Notes under the pieces: model-generated
Told to the model about the DNA's origin: nothing
Seen by the model: the letters and a program-made list of their open reading frames with translations, nothing else
The model's database searches: none
Assembly (NCBI GenBank): GCA_029961685.1
Contig: JARWKL010000016.1
Span: forward strand, 4,217,207-4,281,206
Length of the DNA: 64,000 nt
From: Aristolochia californica
Taxonomy: Eukaryota > Streptophyta > Magnoliopsida > Piperales > Aristolochiaceae
Direction of reading: 5' to 3'
Shown: piece after piece, positions 45,885 through 55,788 of the stretch
Layout of the letters: each line of letters opens with the position of its first letter
Position numbering within the stretch: the first letter of the stretch is position 1
Made by a program: the position numbers and the translations under genes

Positions 45885-46842
45885 TATGATTCTTCCCTCT
45901 TTTATCATAAGTCTGTTGCAGGCATGATCATTCTCTTGGTTTATGTGGATGATATCATCATTACTGGCGCTAACTCTGGACTGATTACCACGCTTCATAC
46001 GGTGTTGCATGCTACTTTTCATATGAAGGATCTTGGACGCCTCACCTACTTCTTAGGGCTGGAGGTCCATCACACACTCAAAGGTATTTTCTTAAACCAA
46101 CATAAGTATATTCAAGATCTTATCACACTCGCTGGGTTGGAGGACACATCTTCGGTGGCTACCCCTATGGAGGTCAATGTCAAATATCGGAAAGATGAAG
46201 GGACTCTCCTTGATGATCCGACTATCTATTGACGACTAGTCGGGAGTCTCATCTACTTGACTACTACTCGCCCGGACATTTCCTATGCTGTTCATAAGGT
46301 CAGTCAGTTTATGGCATCTCCTCGACACCTTCATCTTGCGGCCGTTCAACGCATCATCCGCTATCTGCGCGGCTCCCCTGCTCGTGGTTTATTCTTTCCT
46401 ACTGGCTCCGCGCTACATTTGGTTGCCTACAGTGATGTTGATTGGGCAGGGTGCCCCGATACCCGTCGCTCTACTACAGGCTGGTGTATGTTTTTAGGCG
46501 ATGCACTGATTTCTTGGAAATATAAGAAACAAGATCGAGTGTCCAAGTCATCTACCGAGGCCGAGTATCGTGCTATGTCTACTACGTGTTCGGAAGTTAT
46601 TTGGCTCCATGGTCTTCTTGCTGAGCTCTAGTTTCCTCAGCCCTCCTCTACACCGCTTCATGCAGATAATACAAGTGCTATACAGATTGTAGCCAATCCG
46701 ATTTTTCATGAGCGTACCAAGCATATTGAGGTTGGCTGTCACTCCATCCGTGACACTTTGGAGCGCCGGGTAATATCTCTACCGTACATTTCTTCGGATC
46801 TTCAAGTGGCCGATGTCTTCACCAAAGCATTGTCTCAATCCT
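45737..46842 (+). pseudogene. Copia reverse transcriptase second half and RNase H
   Basis: The catalytic YVDD lies at 45942-45953, followed by LTYFLGLEV. A TGA at 46230-46232 interrupts the frame just before the VGSLIYLT motif. RNase H follows with SDVDWAGC, STEAEYRAM and ADNTSAI. A TAG at 46629-46631 splits it. The last part ADVFTKALSQS ends at about 46842, just before the polypurine tract. Confidence 0.9.
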
Positions 46843-46896
46843 GACATAATTTTTTGGTTGGCAAATTGTTGCTGGTTGACTCACCATCATCAATTT

Positions 46897-46905
46897 GAGG
46901 GGGGA
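46897..46905 (+). other. Copia polypurine tract
   Basis: GAGGGGGGA directly before the 3' LTR start, the plus-strand primer site. Confidence 0.9.
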
Positions 46906-47210
46906 TGTTACGATATGTTAAAATGTATATTAAATATAATTTATATTCATAATTGTTGTATAATTTGGGATATGTATATAGGGTTATTTGATTAAGCTTA
47001 ATGGGACGAGGGGGTATTGTCTTGGGCCCATGGGCCATTTTGTAACAGGAAAACCTAAAGGATAAATACTTAATGAAAGAGGGAAAATCCCTAACGGAAA
47101 CAATTTTGGATTGATCTTCGTGTGTTTCGTTTCACCGTGAAACCAGAGAGCTACGCTCTCTCTTGTGGATGTTTGGACTGTTCCGTCAGTCCCTTGATCT
47201 TGTTTTGTCA
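46906..47210 (+). repeat. Copia 3' LTR
   Basis: 305 bp, same ends as the 5' LTR, with an extra 42 bp starting CACCGTGAAACCAGAGAG that includes a GAGAG..CTCTC palindrome. Confidence 0.93.
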
Positions 47211-48420
47211 AGCACATGTTCAACTAATTGATATCTAAGTATTCAATTAAACAACACATAAATACTTAACTCAATAAAAAAACTATCAAAATTGACTTTC
47301 TTTTAAGTTTTAGAGGAGCCAAAAACTTCTTTAATTATGTGCAAGAGCTTAGGCGGATTGGTTTTCTCTGTGAGAAGAGAGAATTTCGTTGGAGGCGTGT
47401 TTGGGTTAAATAGCAAATTCTCCAACATTTAGCAAAAGAAGGTGAAAACAAAGGTCTAAAAATTATGAAAAAATTATCATTAGTTCCTATTTTTGCTACC
47501 GAACATATTATAGGTTACTTAACATGATTTGGAAACATACAATTTTTGGATTTGGACCCGAGATTCAAGAAATTGAATTTCTACAACATGGGCTCCACTC
47601 CTTTTTCTTCTAATAGATTGATTATGTAGTCGAATCCTCCCCAGAGTTTGAATCCTCTCCACTCTAGAGTTTGACTCCTGTTGCTTTTGCACCTAATAAG
47701 GGTTGATTGATTGTTTTATTTCAAAACTTTTTGTTGCATAGAGTCAAATCCTTTTTTGTTTTCTTTTTTCTTTTTACTCAGATGGGGTGGATTCCTTCCA
47801 TGTTGTTGATTCTTACTATATGTACTTTAGTAAAATGATCGACTCCCACTGCGGTTTTGCTCTCTTCATAATGACATGAGGTCGACTCCTTCCATATATG
47901 TCAACTCTTCTTGCTCCGTTTTCACCACATGCTTGACTCCTTAATTTTGTCATTTTACTTTAGGGTTTCATCTTTTTCACTGATTTTGCTGGACTTTTAT
48001 AAATGGGTTTGACTCCTTTGATTGTTGGTACTTCAATTTTTAATTATCTAACTAAAGTGGCTGATTTCTTCCTATGTAGTCATCTCCTTTTGAGTGATTT
48101 ATTCTTCTTCCCTTTTTTGAACTAATATTAGTTTTGTTTGCAAAAAATGATTCTTCATTTGTGTTTTTAATTAGATGGTGCTATTGGATGTTGATGGTGT
48201 GCTTTCTAGTATGTGCAATTTTCCCCCTTTTTTATGGATTGTTGGAATGGGCCGTGGTCGATCGAATGAATATGCTACTAGATTCTTTTTAAATGGCTTT
48301 TTCACTACACCGCATACTTAACATACGTCATTAGTAATTCAATTGTTTGTCATCATCAAAATTATCTTAATGGGGATTTTGGGGCCAACACTATAGAAAA
48401 TCATTTACTCTATTCCGATT
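47211..48420. repeat. dispersed repeat, right part (after Copia)
   Basis: Continues the match to the second copy: GCACATGTTCAAC..TAAGTATT here versus GCTCACATTCAAC..TAAGTATT at 60205. Further on, AATTGTTTGTCATCATCAAAATTATCT and TGGGGATTTTGGGGCC correspond to AATTGTATGTTGTCATAAAAATTATAT and TGAGGATCTTGAGACC at about 60765-60810. Between 47.6 and 48.1 kb, GACTCCTT-like motifs recur irregularly. Confidence 0.5.
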
Positions 48421-48707
48421 ATATGCTTTTTACTCTTGTAGCATGAACATGATTGTGTCCCATTCAAGTAAACAAGACTTCATGCAAAAGCTACACGTTT
48501 ATACATAATTCAACTTACATTCAAATCAAATAGTCTAAGCAGGAGTGTGCTTGTCAGAAGTAGTTCATTGCCATCTTCAATTGAGTTGCTCTAACTTCTT
48601 ATGCTACAAGAAAATTGATGTTTTTGATGAAATTTGAATGTTGTCAAGAAAAAGATTCCCACTAATTGGCAAGGACCAATTATTCTGGATGAAATTCAAA
48701 AATCACT
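48421..48707. other. spacer, nothing recognised
   Basis: AT-rich with no supported gene; ends where the tandem array begins. Confidence 0.3.
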
Positions 48708-49530
48708 AAGATATTCTTGTCAAAACTATCCCATCAAGAAAAAGTTAGGAAAAAACAAAAAAATAACTAAAAATAATCCACTTATTCTTGAAAAAATTCA
48801 ATGGTTAACAAAAATATATATTAGTTTTGGAAAAAATATTTCGCCAAGAATAAGAGGGGAGAGAAAAATATAAAAAAAATCATTTATTTTAAAATTAATT
48901 AAAATATACCAAAAAATATGTACTATTTTTTTTAAAAAAATCATCGAGAATAAGTTAGAACAAACAAAAAAACCCAAAAAATATACGCTTATTATTGGAA
49001 AATTTAAAAAATCCCCTAGAAATATATGTTATTCTCGGTAAAATAATTTCATCAAGAAAAGTAGGGAAAATTAAAAATTAAAAAAATAACTGATTACTGG
49101 TGAAATTAACATTCTCTAAGAAATATGTACTTTTCTCAGAGAAGTAAATTTCTTTGAGAATTAGTTGGAAAAAAAATAACCCCTATTCTTAATGAAATAA
49201 AAAAATCATTGAGAAATATATTCTTTTCTCAATGAAATAGTTTTGCCAAGAATAAGTAGGAAACATTAACAACAAAAAATAATAAAGAAATATCTACTTC
49301 TTGATGAAATTCAAAAAGTTACCCATAAATATATGCTATACTCGATAAAATTATTTCATTGAGAATAAGTAGAAAAAACAATTATAGAGAAATATTCACT
49401 TATTCTTAGTGAATTTAAAAAATCATCAAGAAATATATATTATTCTCGATGAAATAATTTTATTGAGAATAATTAGGAAAAAATATAATTACAGATAATT
49501 AATCACCTATTCTCACATATAATTATATTT
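48708..49530. repeat. degenerate tandem array of palindromic units (about 100 bp each)
   Basis: About eight units start near 48708, 48811, 48913, 49019, 49120, 49213, 49326 and 49429, usually with AAATATAT. Each has one or two arms of TTATTCTCGATGAAAT and AATTTCATCGAGAATAA type, so single units can fold into hairpins. Units are strongly diverged and very A-rich. Confidence 0.7.
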
Positions 49531-50655
49531 AACTTTTCCTCTTACTTCCAACATAGTGCTATGTAAGTCTTTAACCAAGTATAATAGTGCTTTCATGTGA
49601 AACAAGATAAGTTTTTTATCAATAGAATAATTAAAAAAAATTGAACATTAGAATTTTAAATTTTAATTAAATAATATTATAATATTATTTAGTATTTTAT
49701 GAAAAATATTTAACTAAAATATTTTTAGTTAAATTAAATTAAAATAATTAAATGATCAATGAGGTTAATATAGTTAAAATAAGTGATTTATTTGATATTA
49801 TTAATTTTTTCCATTATACTTATATATAATCATTTTGATAATTTTTTTACTATATATTAGCTTTAAATAGAAAATATAAATGAATTAGAGAGATACACAT
49901 AAATTCATTGTATATTGATAGAAATACTTGAAAAATTAGAAAAAAATAAACTCTAAACTAATCATAACTTATTGGTTCATGATTTAAGTTATTAATTAGT
50001 GAAAGTATAATAATTTGCATGATCAAATTGATGCACATTATATATTGATCGAGTCATGTTAATGTAATATGACTTGTGAGGTAACTAGTAGAGTTATTGA
50101 TCAAGTAATTAGTTAATATCAATTATTAACTATAATTTATTACATAATTACATTATTATTTCACAGATGATTTATTCTTATCCCAATGTTACACAAAATA
50201 TTTCAAGGTACTTATTAAAATAAATAAACTAAAGACTTGGTTATTATTAATTCATCATTAATAGGATTCAAAAACCACAAACGTAATATGTATTTAAGCT
50301 ATAACTTATCATATAACAATAGAATACTATAACTTGATTAATTAATTTATAATAATCCTCGGGAACCTATCATTCAGACCACAATTGCTCATATTTATTT
50401 TTATAGAGAAATAGAAAAACCCATCAAGTGTTTTGTTGGGAAAGAGCCAGGAGAGTTACGAGTGTCAGGGTTTACCTTAACTTTTATATTCCGTGGCATT
50501 TTGTAACAAAAATGTTAAAATATTTCTAATAAGAAACAACCATTGGAGGAACTTAGTTGTGATCGAACGGTAATGGGAGATGCAATGCACGATAGCGCAC
50601 TTGATTGTCTCATTAGATATAAATCGGTAGTTTGATTAACTGCTATAACTGAGTT
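49531..50655. other. AT-rich spacer, nothing recognised
   Basis: No frames, no clear repeats, very low GC. Confidence 0.35.
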
Positions 50656-51440
50656 TTTTCACATCACTTTGTAAGCATTGAACCGGACCTAATCTTACCC
50701 GGTCCAATTACGATAGGACGGAAAGGTCAGGTTCGGTTCTATGCCATTAAATTTCTGCTTCCTTCCTAAAACGGTTGCTGAGTCAACAACATCTGTCACG
50801 CCCCATAGTCAGATTTGTGACAATCAATTTCCTGGTGTGTTACAAGTAACAACTAATTTTCAGGTTCGTTACACCAAATTTTACAAGCGCATTCAATGAC
50901 TGCATTGTTTGTTATGGTCAGAAATGCGTAACCAAGAGTTATATAAAGCAGGAGAGACTTAAGAGCGATGAGAGTAGGGAAAAATAATCAAGAGTGTTTT
51001 GTCTTTCCTTTCATCTTCTTCTTCTTCTTCTTTTGCATTTTTGTAAAGAATTGCTGCAAAGATAAGGAACAACATTGCTATACTGCAATTGATCCATTTG
51101 TAAGCCTTTTCTCATTGGGTCATCTATTTACAATGTGCAATTTTGATGCTCTCTCCATTGCTATTTGAATCTTTCTTTGTTTTTTTCTTTAATGGTGCTT
51201 TCTTAAATCATCTGAACTCCATTTAAGTTTGTTTGCTTGCTTATCACAGGTAAACACTACGGAGTCCTAACAAGAATTTTACTGGAGCTCCGCCATTACC
51301 TAAGATATTGACAAGTTGAACTATCCAGCTTTTCAAATTGAAATGCTCAACCCAACTGGTCTAGATGCTGAACTGGTTGGGTTGAGCATTCAATTTGACA
51401 AACGTGATGGTTCAAGGTAGTAGTTGGACGAGTTGAGCAT

Positions 51441-51767
51441 TCAATTTGAAAAATTTGACTTCAAGTTGTCTACATCCTTGGATAGATCGAAGAAAAAGTC
51501 GAGGTCAAGGATGAACATCTTGGTAACTTCATTCAGGGAAGGGATCTTTGAAAATTGGCTTTTTAGAAACTCTACCCTCGTCAAGTCTATAATAGTGTTA
51601 TAAATCCATAGGGGTTTCCACATATTTATCCATTGCCTAGATTGAATTGATGTCATCACTGCACACTTCAATGGAAGAAAAGAGAGTATGTGGTGAATAA
51701 TATTTTCTGGTAGCTTGTTGATATTGTCAGTCTTCTCAGTGAAGGTTCTCTTATGCTGAAAGTCCAT
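51441..51767 (-). pseudogene. F-box gene head joined to distal fragment
   Basis: The frame starts MDFQHKRTFTEKTDNINKLP and has an intact F-box (ENIIHHILSFLPLKC, TSIQSRQWINMWKPLW). After IIDLTR it jumps to a distal family segment (SKIPSLNEVTKMFILDLDFF), so the LRR body is deleted. 108 residues. It could still encode a free F-box peptide if transcribed, but the FBD end is absent. Confidence 0.7.
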
Positions 51768-51799
51768 TGACCTACTTTTTGTTTGTTATGCACTGCTAT

Positions 51800-52010
51800 T
51801 TGTGATCTGAAATATAAAAAAAAAATATGGCAAAACCTTGAGTTCAAATGGACTACATCCCTGGATAGTTGGAAGTAGAAGTCAAAGTCAAGGGTGTACA
51901 TCTCGGTAGCTTCATCTAGGGAGGGGATGTCGTTGAAAGTGGGCTTGTCACAAACTTTGCCCTTGTACCCAAGACTGTTCAGGTTCGGCTTACTTATCTC
52001 CATCTTTTCA
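51800..52010 (-). pseudogene. F-box family LRR fragment
   Basis: The minus frame reads MEISKPNLNSLGYKGKVCDK, DIPSLDEATEMYTLDFDFYF and ends in a decayed stretch, the same piece as at 39823-40110 in copy A. Confidence 0.65.
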
Positions 52011-52764
52011 TCCGAAGATGATCAATCTTCACTGGTTTCATTTTTTAGGGATTTGAGACCCTTGAAAATGTAATGAGGCTCCTTTATGCATCAGGTAAAG
52101 TTGAGTGAAGATATCGATGGATAAAAGAACAAACAATCTTGATACAAAATCAATATTTAGTAACTCTCCTAATTCTCAATAAAATTGTAAAGACACGTTT
52201 TCAATGTATAGTAATGAATCTTGTTAGAGATTAATATTTATTCCATAACTTGTCCCCTCAACAGGTTCGTTTGTTGGTATTTTACTTGTGCCAGTCCTAA
52301 GTAGGGCTCACCTCATCTATATTTATATTTATTTATATATCTAGATCTATCTATATACCAAAGGAACGAGATCGAGAGGAAATTGGAGTTCGCCAACATC
52401 GCAACCCCTCTTAAGCAAAACGTGAGTTGAGTGAAAATCCGAGAGATAACATAAAATCAGATAGATTTTGGATTTTCAAAGAAACGACAGAGATAATGAC
52501 AAAATCGTAGAACCAAGTTGTAGTTTCAGTTTGACGAGATAATGACTATAGAGAATCCCAGTTGGTGAAGGCTTATCCAAAATGATTTGACCCCAAGATA
52601 TAAAGTATAAGTCAGCAGTATACAGTAAAGGGATTTAAAAATGGGAAATGACCACGATTGTCACATCAATCATCCTCCAATGTAATCACTATCTATTTCC
52701 TCCTTGAGGTAGCAGTGAGATTTGGCGCTTCTTTCTTGTCTTCCTATGCCTGTTCTTGTTTCCG

Positions 52765-53213
52765 GCACCGGGAACCAGCTTAAAGAGTGACCTCCCCCAA
52801 AAAGTATGAAGGGGAATCACAACACTGCCCAGGCGAATGATAATCAATAGGGTTGTGAAGACTTTGATCATTTTAGGCATCTCCTTCTGGGGAAAGACCT
52901 GGGCCGTCGCAGAAAGTATGCAGGTGCTTCACTTCAATATTTTTTTTATTGAATTCTCCTTATCTTCTTCATAATTGTTCTTATTCTTGTTTATGATCCT
53001 ACAGATTGCTACTTTGCACTGAAAGTCTGGAGTGCTTAGAAGGCGGGAGCATCAACTGTTTTCATTGCGAATAACATTGAAGAATCGGCCAAATATGTGC
53101 ACAATATAACTATCCCATCTATTTTTGTCAGCAGAAATTTTGGCGACCAAGTGAAAAAGGCTCTCAGCACCGGAGAAATGGTTAATCAGGTGTCTTTGCC
53201 TGTGATAACTTGA
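52765..53213 (+). pseudogene. vacuolar sorting receptor (VSR) PA-domain fragment
   Basis: The clearest part is 53005-53200: after a CTACAG acceptor the frame reads DCYFALKVWSA, stop (TAG), KAGASTVFIANNIEESA, KYVHNITIPSIFVSRNFGD and KKALSTGEMVN. This fits the protease-associated domain of plant vacuolar sorting receptors, which bind vacuolar cargo in the Golgi (family knowledge). Upstream, at about 52772-52885, a more decayed exon still shows NQLK..PPPKSMKG and NQ.GCEDFDHF, matching the LKV.SP..IKG and NQKGC.SFDDF motifs, with the segment between them deleted. Stops and the missing rest of the receptor show it is a pseudogene. Confidence 0.7.
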
Positions 53214-53468
53214 TCGAAGAAATGTAAACCGTGATTATTTTCTCTATTTATATAGTTCATGAATCTGAAGGCGCATACCGTTTGATTGCGTAGAACGCAA
53301 GTCGAATATGTCTAAATTATTTATATAGTTCGTGTGATTATTCTTTTTGTTTCTCTAGCTCAAACTCTAAATTATTATAAGATTCTCTTTAATAAGTACT
53401 TCTTTATAGTTTTATGGCTTCTCACTTGCGTGGGATTATTACAATTAATTGCCAAAGCAAATCACTTA

Positions 53469-53766
53469 GGCTGTGTTTGGAACACTAGAAAGTGGAAAGA
53501 AAAAAAGAAGGAAAAATTAGCAATATTTTAAAATTTTGATTCTTAAACAAGAGAGAAAATGAGAGACAAATGTGGTTTCTCTTGTTATGATACATACGAA
53601 AAATGAAAAAAGAAAAGAAAATTAGCAATATTATTAAAATTCTCTCAAGTTTCTATTTCTTTTTCTCTCTCCCCAAATTCCATCATTTTGTGAGGGAAAA
53701 TTTATCAACTAAGAGAAAAAGGGTTTTTCTCTCTTATTTTCTTTGCTGCTTCCAAACAAACCCATA
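53469..53766. mobile_element. MITE-like element
   Basis: Starts GGCTGTGTTTGGAACAC and ends TTCCAAACAAACCC, an imperfect inverted terminus common to many plant MITEs. About 300 bp, AT-rich, no coding part. A second, related GACTGTGTTTGGAACAC follows at 53768, perhaps the start of another copy without visible right end. No clear target duplication. Confidence 0.5.
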
Positions 53767-53799
53767 GACTGTGTTTGGAACACTTAAAGTGGAGAGAAC

Positions 53800-53875
53800 A
53801 GAAAAGAAAAGAAAGAGAAAGAGAAAGAGAAAGAAAAAAGAAAAGAAAAGAAAAGAAAAGAAAAAAAGTTTTTTC
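53800..53875. repeat. purine-rich (GAAA)n low-complexity tract
   Basis: AAAGAAAAGAAAGAGAAAGAG-type sequence; open frames over it on both strands are composition artefacts. Confidence 0.85.
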
Positions 53876-54107
53876 TTTTGTTTGGATGACCATGAAAAAT
53901 GAAAGAGAAAGGGAAGAGAAATATACTTTCTCTTGTTTGGATGCATGTGGAAAATGAAAAAGAAAAGAAAATTACTAATATTTTAAAATGTTGATGATTA
54001 AGATTTTCTCTCAAGTTTCTATTTATTTTTTTCCTCCCCAAATTATATCATTTTGTGCGAGAAAATATATTAATTAAGAGAGAAAGTGAAATTTATTTTC
54101 CCTCAAT

Positions 54108-54432
54108 GATTCTGTTGAATTTATGGAAAAGAGAAAAACTTCATTGACTTGTTGTAATCAGAGTACAAGAACCCCTATTTATAATAGAGGAAAGTAGTAG
54201 AGTCCAATTACAATTAAACTACCCTTGTCCCAATTACACCCAAACTCTAACACTTAAAGATAAGTCTTAGCTTAATTAAATAATTCAACATAAATAGAAA
54301 ACCAATATAACTAAAACACCTTTAAACTGAAACTCTTCTATGAGACCTCCTTCGTAATAAATTTTGGCTTTGTAAGACTTCTTATTGTGGGAGTCATGTA
54401 AGAGGCTTCCATATCTTCTCTTCAACAGATTC
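54108..54432 (-). mobile_element. solo LTR with intact target duplication
   Basis: 54113-54427, 315 bp, with TGTTGAA at one end and TTCAACA at the other, flanked by GATTC on both sides (54108-54112 and 54428-54432). On the minus strand it aligns with the LTR at 32860-33176: CTCTTACATGACTC, TAAAGGTGTTTTAGTTAT, ACTTATCTTTAAGTGTTA and TATTATAAATAGGGG are shared. TATAAATA-like sequence near the end is a likely promoter element. Confidence 0.85.
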
Positions 54433-55788
54433 CTTGCTGCCAAACAACATAAAATAATTTTCTCTCTCCTTTTATTTTATTTTCTTTTGTTTTATGTAGG
54501 TTCCATACAGGTCCTTAGAGAAAGAGAGAGAGAGAGAGAAAGCGAAATCATGGGTTCCTTAGAGAATGCACTCTTTTGTGTTAATGTACTCAAGAGAAAG
54601 TACACTAGAAAATAATTTTGTGTCTGTTAGAATGCTCTTTAAAAATATAATGGAAAGTACAAAAATAATTTACTAATATAATACTTTTAAGTTAAATAGT
54701 TTATATCTTACTTAATTGATAATAAAAAATTTAAATTAAGGTTTTATATTTACTTAAATATATCATATAAAAATTTATTATAAAAAGTACCAAAGTACCC
54801 TCATAATTAAATGTTGGTTTTATAATATTTAATTTCTCTGTAAGTTATTAAATAAATATAATATTAAAAATCATGAAATCATATAAATACATAAATAAAC
54901 CTTTGTTGAAATTCTAACCTTTTTTTTTTCTTCAAATGATTAAAATCTAACTTGGATCTATGTGCCTTATCAACTTGTTTTACTTATCGTTGGAGAAAAT
55001 GAAAACTTATGGTTTTAAAAAATAACCAAATCTTCAAATAGTGGACTTTAATGGAAACAATGTCTCTTTTTATTAAAAAGAGATATGTGTGTAAGACAAC
55101 CCAAGTAGATTCAAAACAAAATTGGTTGAGTAATAAATACATAAATTCTGACAAACACCTAAAAATGATCTTGATGATAAAAATGATTGAATAATAAATA
55201 CTAAAATTATTGATAAAAACTTAAACAACGAACCTAATAATGATCCTAAATTTTATGTTCCCCGCCATGAAATTCTATTCTATGTCATCCATCCGATGAA
55301 TAGAATTATGAGCTTGTTTCCTTGTAATTTCTGATGCCTTTTCCTCTTCATGATGACCAATAGAGCAACAAACACACTAAAAAGCTACAAAATCTTTTCC
55401 ACTGTGAGAGAGAAAGAACAATCAAGTCAACTCAGCATGGCATCTTCCCTTCCTCGTTCTCTCCTTGATTTGAGAGGACAAAGTCTGATTTAACCAAAAT
55501 TTAATACATAAGTCAAATTTAAAGAGATGAGACAAAGAAAACCCAAATGCAGATTCAAATTCTATTTTTTGTAGATCTCGAAGAGATCTGAAACAAGGAG
55601 AAGCAAAATCTGCTCAACTATTTCCCCTCATTGAAACCAGCGATAAAAGCATGTTCAAAACAAAAGGTGAAGATCTATACTTTCTCAATCCAATCGAACT
55701 CAACCAAAGGAAGTGATCCCGCATCCACAAAAAAATAGCAAAACAAGTGAACTGAACTTAATAGAAGTCCAAGGAATGCATTTCACCT
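54433..55788. other. AT-rich spacer, nothing recognised
   Basis: A (GA)n stretch near 54520-54540 and otherwise AT-rich sequence without supported genes. Confidence 0.35.

Larger units (their letters stand above)
41734..47215 (+). mobile_element. Ty1/Copia LTR retrotransposon, decayed
   Basis: Two LTRs (41739-42001 and 46906-47210), primer-binding site, polypurine tract and gag-pol in Copia order (gag, protease, integrase, reverse transcriptase, RNase H). The target duplication AGCAC at 41734-41738 and 47211-47215 is perfect. The LTRs differ by 8 substitutions over 263 aligned bases (counted by eye, about 3%), so the insertion is recent compared with the surrounding repeats. The coding part carries at least four in-frame stops and two frame shifts and cannot encode an intact polyprotein. 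Confidence 0.95.
50656..52269. repeat. segmental duplication, copy B (with F-box fragments)
   Basis: Same order as 38220-40440, with an internal loss of about 400 bp: the family sequence of the F-box body is missing between ..CTCTACCCTCG and TCAAGTCTATAATAG at about 51580. Confidence 0.85.

Noticed and set aside
48708..49530. CRISPR-like array
   Set aside because: Units are diverged, spacers are not unique and regular, and the sequence is plant nuclear DNA.
53705..54041. Phe/Ser/Leu-rich and Lys/Glu-rich frames
   Set aside because: Low-complexity translations of the GAAA tract.
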